The notes under the pieces were generated by a model. That model saw only the letters and a list, made by a program, of their open reading frames with translations. It was not told the DNA's origin and ran no database searches. The translations under genes and the position numbers were made by a program. DNA of 64,000 bases, taken from contig NW_004190356.2 in the NCBI RefSeq assembly GCF_000224145.3, positions 1-64,000 of the forward strand. Reading direction: 5' to 3'. Source of the DNA: Ciona intestinalis (lineage: Eukaryota; Chordata; Ascidiacea; Phlebobranchia; Cionidae). Positions 42,662 to 54,346 of this stretch are shown one piece after another (position 1 is the first letter of the stretch; each line of letters opens with the position of its first letter).

Positions 42662-45600
42662 TAGATTTAACTTCAAATAAAACTGTTGTGAGTTGTGACA
42701 TAAACAAAACTCCTAGTTTAACCAAATTCACCTAAATTTGAAAAATTATATTGTGATTTAAAATTGTCGTTTAGACAAAGCAACAATAGACACAACAGGC
42801 ATATGTAATCCAAAGTTCGTACTAACAGTAAACTATTTAAAAAAGATAGCTTATAGAACATAAAACATAATTACTTTGTTTGCGAAATCTAGATGTATTT
42901 TTGCTTCCTGTAAAGTTGCTTGTTTAACTTGTTTCCAAGTCTCTCCCAAGGTTCTGTAGAAAGTATATTGTCATTTCTTTATTTGGTCACAAGGAGAAAG
43001 TAATGTTCAAAATGACATCACAGTGAGATACTGACCACACACATTGTTTGCTAACAGTAAGGAATTTTAAATATCTGCACACTATGTTTGAATCATGGTC
43101 TTAAGACTAAATCTTATCGTTTGAAGGGGAAATTTACAGAAAACAACAACGTTTCCTTTTAAACAAACTTTTTTAAACACAGTTTGCTAACTAACTAAAA
43201 TTTTCAAAAATATATATATATATATATATTTATCCCATTTAAAAGATTTTCTACTAAAAAGCAATTTAAACACTAAATTTTTATAAAAATCAAAAACACC
43301 ATTTTTTACATTTTATTTGTTTAAATTAAATCTAGAAGAACCTTAATTTAAAGGAGAACCCTAATTTAAAAATTCAATTTAAAGCTAACCTGCTTTTACA
43401 ACTATAAACATAACATAAAATTGTAATAAATACATTTATCTTTACAATAAAAGTAACTAAGACGGTAAGACCTAATTAGAACAACAAAGAAATTACAAAT
43501 CGACAATGGTTAACATGTTATGCGAAAAAACATTAAAATAAAATAATACAAAAAATGTGTTTCACATTATACATAAACCAGAGTTATTAATACAGCTGTC
43601 ATATCAGACTATGGAATTTAAATTTGGAAATTTATATTTTTACTTGGAAGTAACTCCTACTGTGTGTAACCATTCCAACCACTACTCCCATATTTGGTAT
43701 TGTGGTTGTGATGTAACAATACGCATTGTTACCCGAACAAAGGATAATTGACAAATCCAGATTAAGGGTTTACTGCTATCTTAAATTGCATCATTATGTT
43801 TAATAAAGAGATATTAAAGCTTAACGGGCCGTAACTAAACACAATAGAAAATATTTAAAAACAGAAAACTATACTTTGCGCTACAAATTTTGGGAATCAC
43901 CAGTTATTATGATAAATATTTCAAGGTTATTTTACCAATATTACATGGTTTAGATGAGCCATATTTTAGGACCTGACAGGATATATAGTAGGGCGGGGCA
44001 AGATGGGACACCTATTCGTTCTATTTTTTTGTCTTATTTGGTGGTAAACAAAGAACATTCAAACAATTATAAAACCATATCCTCATGACTTCTATAGACA
44101 ATTTTTAATTGTTTAAAACACAATCAGGATATTTAGATATAATGTGCTCAAGTGTCCCATCTCCCCCCACAATACTATATATGAAATTGAGTGCAACACT
44201 TTATAGACGGTCAATGAACTGTTACACAGATTGTTTGTGCTGTGTAAGAAGCATAGCTTTGTGATGCATGCGTTTTTAAACGCTTGATAACCCATGTATG
44301 CCAGAACAATATAAATGAATTTAACTCTTTATGTTGTTAAGCAATGTAAATGCATCAGATGATTTGCGTGTATTTTACACATTGAAAACTGCCTTTATAG
44401 TTACGTACATTACTGGTAGTTTAAACGAGCCATAAGTGACCACTACTTTGGAAGTAATGTCACTTTACTGTCTAGCCCTAGGACAACGTATAAAACATGC
44501 TCTGAGCCACAAGTACTGGATTCTCATGTTACAAAGCACATACATAGTTAAGTATGGTGGTAAAACGCCACTGTGGCTTCATACTATAGGCACCTCACTT
44601 TTGAAAAGTCAAGTTACCTTTAAGTTTTAAAAAAAAAATGTTTTTCTTTTCACATTAAACATTATTAGCTTTTATTTAGTAAATATACTGGACTAATCAG
44701 TATATTATCACTGTACACAGTTTGTTTTAAGACATATTCGTAGGAAAGGCTTTTAAATTGTTTATGAATTTATACCGGGTACTCTTGCATACCCATGTTA
44801 GATGCCTGTGCGTCATACACGACTGTAATATATTGTGTAAAAGGCAACACTGTATTTAGATGTTTTATACACAATAAGTTAGTATTACATAATAATATGT
44901 GCTTACCCTTCTTCTTGTGCGGCTAATACACTGTTGGCGATTGCGGATAATCCTTTTGAATATTGTGTCTCCAGCGCTTCTCTGTTTAAAGTGGAATTTA
45001 TTATAAAAGTAGTGCAAAAAAATAATAACACTCTAAACTATAAAAGATAGGCTGCCCTCCCCATTAAAATTTTAGATGTTTTTTTTAAAGAAGAAAATTT
45101 TATGTCAAAAATTAAAATCAAACATTAAGCAAAACTATTGTAAACCTAGACAATTTATTAAAATAATGTTTGATATTAGTGGGATTTATTCAAAAGCAGT
45201 GCAAAAATAACAACACTTTAAACTTTAAAAGATACACATCCAAAATTTAACACATTTTTAAATAAATTTATTAATTTAAACTTTATGTCAAAAATCAAAC
45301 ATTTAGCAAAACCATTAAAAAATTTACACAATTTATTAAAATAAAGTTCAATATTCTATGTTAAGTTCAATTATGACATCATAATCATTAATCCGTGATT
45401 GACAGAAAGTTTACAGTATTAACATTTAGTAAGCTTGCCTTTGCTTAAATAGATCAGCCATCTCTTTTGAAATTTGTTTTTCTTTTAACATCTTCTGATA
45501 TAAAATACAGAAACCAGTTTGTACCGTGTGGTTCTCAACCTTGTCACCCTGTGTGTAGAATAATTTGAAAAAAAAGTTTTTATACTTTTCGCAAAAACAA

Positions 45601-48600
45601 CTAATAAACAGTACAAAATATTAACAAATAACAATAGTAAATTTTGGTACAAGCAAGTACACAAAATATTAACAATACTAAATGTTGGTAACAGGCCAAC
45701 TGTGGCCTTAATCTCGATCCAATCACGTGCTTTTGCGTTGGACCTCACATAGATAGAATAATAACAAAAACCAATCCACACGCCACAACAATAAACACAG
45801 GCATTACACACAATAAGACACAAAAATCCCAAAAAACACACAACAAATATACAATAGAAATCATAGTACAACAAACAAACAATATAAACAGCAACAAACT
45901 ATTTACAAAATGATATTTATCGATAATTTTCTCTTGGTAAAAATAAAATACCATAGTTGCAAATTGCAATAGCGCAGGGAGTATGGAATTGACATTCACC
46001 CTACCATACTACAATACCTAGCGGGTTTTTCTAGAAAAGGGCATGGCAAGACCACAAAATCAACCACTTGGCTGCACCACTGCATACTTATCTCTATTAT
46101 AACACAGTGGTAAAAGGCGCCAAACCTGGGGTGGCAGGGTAGGTCCGGGGAACCCTATAATCAGTAAACAATACAACTAATGATATAGCGGAGGAAGATG
46201 GGACACCTTTAGCACACAATATCCAAATATCCTGATCGTGTTTTAAACAATTACCAACGATCTATAGAAGTCGTGGGAATACGGTTTTATAATTCTTTGA
46301 ATGTTCTTCGTTTACTACTAAATGGGACAAGAAAATAGAATGAAAAGGTGTCCTATCTTCCCTCACCCTACTATATGAACTCCTTTTTTATAGGGTTTGT
46401 GTCTAACTATCCCAGCCTACCCTGCATTAATTAAAGCTAGCCGCCTATGTCATTGGTATAGGACTATAAACAATATTTTGATATGAATAGCAACTTACCC
46501 AGAAGTAATCACAGTAGCTGTATTTGCCAGGTTGCAGCAAAGTTTGTTCTTTTGCTTCCTTTTCATCTGGAAATGAAATCCCGTTCACCTGAATCATGTG
46601 ATCGTTGATTGGTTATTCATATGAATGACACCATGTCATGATAATGCCATAATTAAATTTTTTAGTAAAATCAAAACATGAACCCTGAGCTGTAATTTGT
46701 TCCACATTAAGCAAAATTAAATTTGCATCACAAATAGAATATAATTATATATATAAATAAATAAACTAAAATCGATCTTTCCTGCAGAATTTTAACACAC
46801 CTTTAACCAGTGCTCTTTTAATTGTTTTATTGTATGCATTTTATAACATGCATACAACAGCATTTTGCTGTTAACTTTCATTTTCATGATTTGTTATTAA
46901 AATGACCTTTGTTAGATGTGGCACAAATAAATTTTAAGAATTCAAATGTGATGAAATTCAATTTCTTGGGAGGCAATTTATTAACATATTATACCATATG
47001 GGAGCAGAAAACTTAACATTCATACATTATAACAAAAATCCTTTACCATTCGTATTCTTGGTCTGTTTCCATGCCCGTTGGTCTGGTTGGGTGTCGTTGG
47101 GGTGGATGGGGTTCTCGCCCGCAAGGGTGCGGGTGAAGCTTTGGTTTGTGGAGTGCTGGGTTGAGTTTTCGATCGCGGGGTTATGGGTGACGAGGACTTA
47201 GGGGCTGGGGTTGATGGTTCTGACCCCGTACATTGGGGGGCAGGGGAATCCTGCATTTAGAATAGAAGGGGTTAGAGGGGACAACCAGGGGTTCAGGACC
47301 AAATAAAAATACTGGGCAAAAACATTGATCAATTTACAAAAGCCAAAATTATCAATAATAAAACAAGTTAATTATTGAAAGCACGAAAAAAAATATAGGT
47401 TCCCGCCAAACAATTTTTAATTTATCTCAATTTTTTTGTCACTAATTGTGTGGTAATATTGTGCAAATACCCATATTATGCCTATTTATTTCTTTTACTT
47501 AACGTTCCTTTATTGACACAATCTGTTTATGGGTAACAGTAGCTACTAGCTATGTATTTAATGAAAGCTAATATTATTTTATACAAGAAAGTGAAGAAAC
47601 TATAAAAAATATTACTAAAAATTATTTTAACTTTCTGTTTATAATTCATTAAATTTAACAAAATAGATAAAAGTCACACTAGTACATTTATGAAACATAC
47701 TATATATATACATATATAATATATACATTATACATACTTTATCAAGTTTAAACCTTCTTAAACACTTTTAATTTTTTTATTATCTATCACTTGTTTAACT
47801 TTAACAGTCTAAATATTTATGAACTTTTATGACATAATATCTCAAAACATTCTCCTAATGACAGATAAATTAATTTAAATTGGGTAATTTAATTATTTAT
47901 CAACATAACATAAGATTAAAATTAAACTTAATGAGAAAGTTAAAATACCCACAAACAATTTTTTTGGGCAACGGATCTGTTTAATATAAAAATTTATTTT
48001 CAATATTTAAAAAGTCTAATAAACATATCTGCTGTATAAAAATGTATTATGAAAAATGTTTAAACAGTAAAATATTATTTTTCAGTGGATTTTATGGTTG
48101 TACACAAGTTCAAAGTTCAAAATAGAAAATTGCATATTTAAAGGTAGCGATACCTACTTCTAATCTTTAACTATTGCCCTCAGAGCAGTAATTTTCAACT
48201 TTATTAGTCTATTTTAAATTTTTCCCCATTAACATATTCATGGACAAAAATGGGTACCTTCACTTTTCAAAATATAGGCGCCTATATACAGTGGCGCAGC
48301 GAGGGGGGTTTAGGGGGTCCCGACCCCCCCCCTTTAAACCAAAAAAATAATAATTAAAAAAAAATTCATTATTTTTTTTTTTTATTAACCCCCCCCCCCC
48401 CTTATTTTTTTTCTGACTGCGCCACTGCCTATATATATATATATATATAGGCCTATACAGAAATGTATATGTTAATTTATAATTGTTAGTTTAAATACGG
48501 ATCATGTCTCAATATACAATATACAGAAATGAATACTCTCACCTTTAAATTGAGTTCAACTTCTTTCTTTTTAATAACAGAAGATAATTCCAAATGTAAT

Positions 48601-51600
48601 CCAATATCTATAGAAAACAAAACATAATGTCGTATAAACTCTTTCTTTTCAATATCATGTTATGTAAACACTTCTTTCATGGGTGTTTTATTGCAGCAAA
48701 CAGCCACATACTTAGCTTCAATCATTTATACTTAAATATTTGTATCTTTTAGTAACATAAATTTATTTTTCTTTAAACACGCTAATAAAAGGTGATATTA
48801 TCTAGACATATGTTGAACATTAAAACACAATAGAAATAAAATTAAAAAGAAAAGTATATAGTAAGGTGGGGGTCGTGATACGGTTTTATAATTCTTTGGG
48901 TTTTTTTTTGTTTTCTACCAAATAGGACAAAAAAAATAGAATAAAAAGGTGTCTCACATTCCTCCACCCTAATACATATATGTATAATGCATCTATTAAA
49001 AAAGGCACTGATTATGAATTTAAATGTGGTTGTAAAAACATTAGAGTATTTATGGATTTAATAAATGTGTGTGCAAAAGACAACCATGTAAAACAATTGA
49101 AATGGAAAGTGTTTCCTTAATAACTTCCTGCATTGGTGAGAAGCAGAATAGATTACTGATTACTGTAAGATCACCATACATCTATCTATGCATTATAATG
49201 GGAGTGACCTGCTTATCTTGCTGTTTTATACAAAGCAAAAGTGACAAATCAAAACACTACCCAGCTTGTAAAATAGAGGTTTTCGGGTGTTTAGATACCG
49301 TTTTGGCTATATATATGAATAGAAATATTAAATATATATATGTGACAGACAGTGTATTTCGTTTTCCTTCTGTTTTATAATGCTTAGTTTATTTACTGTA
49401 TCTACATAAATGTTACTTTTTAACTGTTTTAATATAAATCTGTACAAATATTTATTAACTTGCTCTTTGTACCTGAAACTACGTGCCATTGAAGTAATTT
49501 TACAAAATCGAATTTAAATTGGTGCATTAATTATTGTAACGACAATGCTGGGCTCAATTAATAAACATCAATACATGTAATTATACAATTAATACATACA
49601 GAACAATAGGACTTAGTAAATAGATGTCTCAATTACAGCTTCTATAAACCACATGAAAATGCAATTACCGTTTCCATTATTAGTTGTGGTGTTGGATATT
49701 TCATTTTTTGGAATTTCCCAGGTTGTTTCTGTATTAGAAAAGGAAAGATTAGAAATTGACTCTGCTGGTTATTGTGATTGAAAAACGCTGATTACATCAC
49801 AATAGAGTTTATGACTCAACTCATGTGCCCTGTGGCCAGCAAAAAGTGCCTGCCAATTCAGCACACGGGTGACCTATGTATGCAAGCATTTTGTCAAATA
49901 TCAACTCACACAGTAGCTGACTCAACTGGTGTAAACTTTGGTTACTATTTTCTTTTTAGGCTATAAGATAATTGATTTAGCAAAGTTGCATTGGGGCATT
50001 TTATTTTACTAATAAACATATATTAAGACTCATTCTACTGTAATACAACTTTATAGTAAAAAGATAATTTTAATGTTTTCTCGTACTTTACCAGAAATAA
50101 TGATATACTCAGCTTAACTAGCACTTACGTGGGCATATTGTATGCATACGAAGTAAAATTAAATATAACCAAATTGTATCATTTACAACTTACTGAACTT
50201 AGCAATAAAACTTACAAAATACAGCATTTAAATTATAAAACTATTGAATATATACCATTTGTTTTTGTGTTGACGTAATATTTTTCTCCATTAGGTGTTG
50301 ATATTGCTTCCCAGCCAGCTGGAAGAGCTTCTTCATCCTAAAGTAAAGAAAAACGTCTATTTATGTTGAAATTATTACCGAGAACCAAAACAGTCAACTA
50401 ATCACTACTTTTATATGGTGTTAATTTGGATAAAACAGGTATTTAAGATCAATTATGCTGATTTGGCCAACATTTCAGTGCATTTCATAGCTACATGCTG
50501 AAATTTATAACAAAACTGAATTGTTTACACAATTTCATCATACAAGAAAATACATACAAACATATAAAACAACAAGAATTATAAAGGATAGCCAAAATAT
50601 TAATACTATATTATTATTTTTTAATACTGATTATAAATTGTTAAGATTTTTCATTTAACTGTCGATTCAAAAAACATCGAAATTATCTTCAGCACTATGC
50701 TTTTCAATTATATAATATATATATGTTAAACTTCAAAGATAAAAAGACACACCTCTAATTTCGAAACATAAGATGCGGGGAACCACCCTCGTTTATCCCC
50801 GATCTCACCCTCCCACCAACCATTCTCACCCGAGAATAATAATTTGATGACATCACCAGGGTCAAACTGCAATGTTGTGATCTGAAAATGAAAGCAAAAA
50901 AATATAACGACACACCTAGTGCACCACATAAAATAATACATATAGTAGGGTGGGAGAAGATGGGTCACCTTTAGCACATAATACCTAAATATCCTGATCG
51001 TATTTCAAACAATTAACAACGGTCTATGAGAGTCGTGAGGATACGGTTTTGTAATTTCTTTAATGTTCTTTGTTTACTACCAAATGAGACGAGAAAATAG
51101 AATGAAAGTGTGTCCCAACTTTCCCCACCCTCCAATATGTTTAAATTATATAACTTTTGATACTAGTAAAGAAATCTCTAATATTGCAATAGAAACACTA
51201 GCAAAATTCTTCCTTAACGCATACACTTTTGTTGCTATTAGAAGTTTAACTTGATAATAATTGAAGATAAATAGTTCATTTGTCTGCTAGGTGTAGCGAC
51301 CACGCTTATTTTCTTCCAATTAAATGAAACTTTGTTTTAACTGTAAGCGTGTTTTAACAACTGTTGTTTTGTCGGTATATCCTGTCTTTTCGTTTAAAAT
51401 ACTTCTAAATCTTCGCTACTGTAATTTAAAAAATAAGGAAAGTTATTTTTTTATTATTATTATTATAACTTTCTGTCTTCATTTGTTTTCTACATTACAA
51501 TAATGTAGATCAAGAATAATATAGTATACTGTACTAGTCTAAGTTAAATAATGCAGAAAGACAAATGGTCCACCAGACAAAAATACACATATCTATCTAA

Positions 51601-52047
51601 AATATCAGTTTTTCTAATAAATGTCATTTTTTTCTAAAATAAGTACCACCAGGTCACTAACAAACATACGTGAAACAAATACGCGAATTAAATAACACGA
51701 TTGATGGCATATCAATTACGCGAAGTTACATTTTAAACGTAAGGTTTAAATATTACATAAAAAAAACAAAAAGAAAATAGTTATTAATTTCCCCGTTTAA
51801 ACGTCTTAAAACCTAAACCTGGCAAAACATTGTATAAAACTAATCCACGCAGTCTGTGTTGGAAACTGCCAGCCAGACAGGCCTATTCCCAATAGACAAA
51901 GACGGATCTTATGTAAAATAACGTTAAAAAAAACAATTATGTATATATAAATTTTGATTAAGTAAAAAATTATAAAATCATGTTGCATACCTCGCCCCCG
52001 CCTGAACCATCGTAAGAATACAAAGCCTTGCAGTTAATTTCCGCCAT
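38160..52047 (-). CDS. GAS7: GAS7 orthologue: SH3-WW-F-BAR protein (15 exons, ~493 aa)
   Basis: Exons: 52047-51991, 50881-50753, 50337-50256, 49728-49669, 48607-48543, 47250-47047, 46588-46499, 45548-45439, 44981-44907, 42953-42875, 42228-42119, 41425-41344, 41099-41054, 38728-38550, 38273-38160 (some ends plus or minus 1). SH3: residues 1-62 (ALYSYDG, GWWEGE, GWFPASYV). WW: about 66-100 (LPAGWEAIST, KYYVNTKTNETTWEIP). Then a Ser/Thr/Pro-rich linker, the conserved YSYCDYFW, and an F-BAR helical region with GETWKQVKQ, KEDVQKARRKST and SIELYNHARQQWFEEMV (human VDLYNQAQSKWFEEMV). It ends DRELWVSKNQTGKVRPVDLI. GAS7 binds curved membrane and actin and shapes cell protrusions; role here by homology. 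Intron 8 uses a GC donor. Introns carry MITEs, SINEs and a hAT MITE; the first ATG opens the SH3 domain directly. Confidence 0.95.
38358..38492 (-). mobile_element. SINE tail fragment in GAS7 last intron
   Basis: GAATGAACGAATGGAACTTG, TTTATCCTCGCGTGGCCGGA, CATACACCTCGTG and GTATGTTACTTTTTTGGTGA; no tRNA head. Confidence 0.8.
38844..39388 (-). mobile_element. TAGTAGGG-family MITE split by a SINE
   Basis: Left part 38844-39029 (TATAGTAGGGGGGGGGGAGG to AAAGGTGTCTTATCTTA); the right terminal piece TTTTCCCCATAGTACTATA resumes at about 39372 after the SINE at 39030-39368. This shows a SINE insertion into the MITE end. In GAS7 intron 13. Confidence 0.8.
39030..39368 (-). mobile_element. Near full-length SINE inserted in a MITE
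   Basis: GAATGAATGAATGTAACTTA tail at the low end, TTAGCTTATGAGTTATCATG, GTTGGAGCAATTGCCGTTAA, TGTCTTGCCCAAGGACACAT, and head GGCGCGCTAACCACTTTGCT then CGGCGCC at the high end. Confidence 0.9.
39412..39590 (+). mobile_element. SINE, forward, truncated head
   Basis: GACGGGTTCGAGGCTCGACG (box B), GTAGGCGTGTGTGTCCTTAG, GCAAGACACTTAACGGTAAT and TGCTCCAACCCGGCAGCC. Adjacent to, and opposite in orientation to, the 39030 copy. Confidence 0.8.
39631..39829 (+). mobile_element. TAGTAGGG-family MITE
   Basis: TACAGTAGTGCGGGAGAAGA to CCATCTTCCCCCATCTTACT. Confidence 0.9.
40428..40560 (-). mobile_element. SINE, reverse, tail missing
   Basis: CTGACCACTAGGTTAAAACA, AGTGTTTTGCCCAAGGACAC, TTAAGCCTCGAACCCGTCCC and GGTGCCGCAAAG. 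Confidence 0.75.
41668..41857 (-). mobile_element. TAGTAGGG-family MITE, reverse copy
   Basis: ATATAGTAGGGTGGGGGAAG to GTGTCCCATCTTACCTAACA. GAS7 intron. Confidence 0.88.
42240..42535 (+). mobile_element. Composite SINE, forward, rearranged head
   Basis: The middle GACACTTAACGACAATTGCT, CCAACCCAGTGGTCACTAAT, CAGCCATACATAAAAAAATA and tail GTAAGCTGGCACGAGGTGTA then TTTTCCGGCCACGCGAGAAT are intact. The head is replaced by tail-like words (TTATCCTTGTGTGG, TCTGTTTCATGCAC), suggesting an internal rearrangement. Confidence 0.8.
42632..42658. repeat. (TA)n microsatellite
   Basis: Uninterrupted AT dinucleotide run in a GAS7 intron; a second, shorter one lies near 43209. Confidence 0.9.
43983..44180 (-). 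mobile_element. TAGTAGGG-family MITE, reverse copy
   Basis: ATATAGTAGGGCGGGGCAAG to CATCTCCCCCCACAATACTA. GAS7 intron 9. Confidence 0.9.
44420..44520 (-). mobile_element. Weak SINE relic
   Basis: GCCATAAGTGACCACTAC, GGAAGTAATGTCACTTTACT and GTCTAGCCCTAGGACAACGT retain SINE order with many changes. Confidence 0.35.
45433..45439 (-). other. GAS7: GC-type splice donor of GAS7 intron 8
   Basis: The exon ends CAAAG and the intron begins GCAAGC rather than GT. Joining CAAAG to AGAAGC at 44981 gives FKQREALETQYSKGL, which lines up without gap with human FIRERIKIEEDYAKNL as I recall it, so the boundary is well supported. Confidence 0.8.
46183..46376 (+). mobile_element. TAGTAGGG-family MITE
   Basis: GATATAGCGGAGGAAGATGG to CCTATCTTCCCTCACCCTAC. 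GAS7 intron 7. Confidence 0.88.
48289..48427. mobile_element. hAT-type MITE with perfect 8-bp target duplication
   Basis: Inverted ends CAGTGGCGCAG and CTGCGCCACTG, flanked on both sides by CCTATATA (48281-48288 and 48428-48435). Inside are a G run, a long C run and A/T tracts only, so it is non-coding. CAGTGGCG-type ends and 8-bp duplications are hallmarks of the hAT superfamily. GAS7 intron 5. Confidence 0.9.
48856..48978 (+). mobile_element. TAGTAGGG-family MITE with internal deletion
   Basis: TATATAGTAAGGTGGGGGTC jumps straight to GTGATACGGTTTTATAATTC, losing about 75 bp, and ends CATTCCTCCACCCTAATA. Confidence 0.85.
50941..51138 (+). mobile_element. TAGTAGGG-family MITE
   Basis: TATAGTAGGGTGGGAGAAGA to CCAACTTTCCCCACCCTCCA. 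In GAS7 intron 1, close to the SH3 exon acceptor. Confidence 0.9.
51285..51610 (+). repeat. Unnamed (TTA)n-block repeat, longest copy
   Basis: TTTGTCTGCTAGGTGTAGCG, ACCACGCTTATTTTCTTCCA, CGTGTTTTAACAACTGTTGT, TATATCCTGTCTTTTCGTTT, AAATCTTCGCTACTGTAAT, a (TTA)n run, AACTTTCTG, ACATTACAATAATGTAGATC and AATAATGCAGAAAGACAAAT. The same series is found inverted at 8785-9180 and partially at 31855, 35157 and 62855. No target duplication or coding sequence seen. Confidence 0.8.
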
Positions 52048-53021
52048 TTCGGTTTTAGTACAGCAACAACAGGCACGTCTAACCGTTTTAACTCCAGGCC
52101 ATCGCGAGCAGCATGAATTCGAGACTGTTTACCACGTCTGACGTCATTATTTACGTGCGTGCGTGACGCGTGACGTAGACGTCCCGCATTCAGCCGTGAC
52201 AGAAATTCTCCTTTACGTAATTGGGAAAAACCTATGAGGCAACATTGGTTCATCGTTATTTTAAGCTGAAAAAGTAAAAAAATAAAAAAAATTATAATAT
52301 GAATGTGTTACAAAGCGTTTAATTTTGTTGTTTTTTTGGTTGTTTTTATATTATAGAGTGTATGGCGTAATCCAATTTCTCGGAATAGCTTGTCTGAGAC
52401 TGAAAAATAAAACCTGAGAGCCAGACATATTTTGGTGGGTAACGTAAATTACAGCTAAATGCAGTATAATGTTGTTGTTTTTTCAAAATATGCAATGACA
52501 GTTTAATTTAGTTCTTCTGTCTTTTTAATTATAGAAATCAGTAAAAGCATTCAAAGATTTAAACGGGCCAGAATGCAAACATAATCCGTTTTGACATTTG
52601 CACACTGCGGCATTTCCACAGTAGTTATGAATTTCTATAATGATTCAAATCATTTTACCAAGAAAGATAAAAACACTGCGTAATTCATGATCCGTTAATG
52701 CGCATGAGATTATGTAAGAAAACATTAAAACGTGACGTGACCGCAGTTTGATAGGAAGTTGGGTTTGCGAGTTCAGACAAAACGAATCGTGAAGTTGTAA
52801 ACACGTTGTGATCAATTTTCCGAATCGAAAATGTCACCCAAGCAATTTCGGCTTAGTAAACGCATTTTTGTAGATAAACACGTCTCGTATACCTCTGTTT
52901 TGGACCCTATGGTGTTTTATAACGACTGTCGCTTTGTCGTTTTCTTTCAATATTTCCGATTTCGTGTATACGCTACCACAACGATCTTTATATTCACTAT
53001 AACTAACAAAAAACATAGGTA

Positions 53022-53250
53022 ATATAGTAGGGTGGGGGGAGATGGGACACCTTTTCGTTCTATCTCTTATCACATTTCGTAGCGAAAATTTTCTTATCAC
53101 ATTTCGTAGCAAATAAAGAACATCCAAAGGGTTATAAAACCACATACTTACGACTACCATAAAATAGACCTTTGCTAATTGTTTAAAACACGATCAGGAT
53201 ATTTGGATAATATGCGTTAAAGTTGTCCTCTTCCCCCACCCTACTATTTA
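53022..53250 (-). mobile_element. TAGTAGGG-family MITE with short internal duplication
   Basis: ATATAGTAGGGTGGGGGGAG to CTCTTCCCCCACCCTACTAT; TCTTATCACATTTCGTAGC is repeated twice inside. Confidence 0.88.
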
Positions 53251-53506
53251 TTTAAATTTACTAGTATGTGCCCCGAAAGCACCACAGTAAGCAAGCATAA
53301 TCATGACCTTGTACATGCCTGCTGTTTAACAAGATTTCCCCATTTAACCCGACACTTGTCGTGAGATGAAATATCGTGTTAGAACTAACACAGTCTTCAC
53401 CTATAGTTTGTGTATAGAGTCAAGTTTGACAAACATTAGGAAGTTGTGACATCACTAGCGGAACAAGGAAAGGGTGTATGACTGTATGAAATCGCGATCA
53501 GCATAG

Positions 53507-53575
53507 TGTGTAGTAGGGTGGTGTAAGACGGGAGATAGTACCCATCTGACCTGACAGTGCCATGTACCAAAAATG
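53507..53575. mobile_element. Collapsed MITE remnant
   Basis: GTAGTAGGGTGGTGTAAGAC is followed within about 25 bases by CCCATCTGACCTGACAGTGC, i.e. two ends with the centre gone. Confidence 0.55.
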
Positions 53576-53587
53576 GCGCGTTTGTCA

Positions 53588-53786
53588 TATAGTAGAGTGG
53601 GGAAAGATGGGACACCTTTGACACATAATAACTAAATATCCTGATCGTGTTTTAAACAATTAACAACGGTCTATGGGAGCCGTGAGGATAAAGTTTTATA
53701 AAAAAATGTTAAAATGTTTGCTTACTACCACATTGGAGGAGAAAATAGATTGAAAAGGTGTCCCATCTTTCCCCATCCTACTATAA
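53588..53786 (+). mobile_element. TAGTAGGG-family MITE
   Basis: ATATAGTAGAGTGGGGAAAG to GTCCCATCTTTCCCCATCCT. Confidence 0.9.
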
Positions 53787-54016
53787 TTAGTGTGGCATTA
53801 ACGACAAAACAAACTTTATTTATTACTTTAATAACAACAGCGAAGATCAAATTAATTAATACAACAAAGAGAAGAGAATTAACAACAAACCGAACATTAC
53901 GCGATTTTTTATTTGTCCTTTTGGTCGCAATTCATAGATAATTCAGCACTTAAAACCATGGCTGTTAGACCGAAGATACAGTAAAATTATACTAAGTTGC
54001 AAATACTAAAAAAAAT

Positions 54017-54095
54017 GTTTATAGTAGGTTGGGGTAAGATGGTTAAAGCCCTTATTTTCTTTTTAACTGATTTAGTAGCAAGCAAAGAATATCTT
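54017..54095 (-). mobile_element. TAGTAGGG-family MITE fragment
   Basis: TTATAGTAGGTTGGGGTAAG then TTTAGTAGCAAGCAAAGAAT; the right half is missing. Confidence 0.6.
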
Positions 54096-54346
54096 GATAT
54101 TTGTTTTCGTGACCGAAGAGACGAAATAAATTTCATTCATTCATTCAATATTTACAAGATTATACCTTATCCTCACTGCTCTAATGTGGGATATTATGAG
54201 GCAGCACTATATATGTTAGATTACAGTGGTTCCCAACTCGTTTTTAAGGCGACCCATTTTAAAAATAAATTCAGTTCGGTAAAATCTTGCGACCCAAGCA
54301 TATTGCCGTAAAATTTTAAAAACCATACAAGATTGCATTGCAAACG

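Noticed and set aside
45485-45999. Two overlapping hydrophobic frames on the minus strand in a GAS7 intron
   Set aside because: They arise from AC-rich intron sequence, overlap the real GAS7 exon in another frame, and their composition (F, V, C, L runs) is typical of low-complexity DNA.
46018-46175. Possible additional hAT end (CAGTGGTAAAAGGCGCC near 46106)
   Set aside because: No inverted partner or 8-bp duplication was found nearby.
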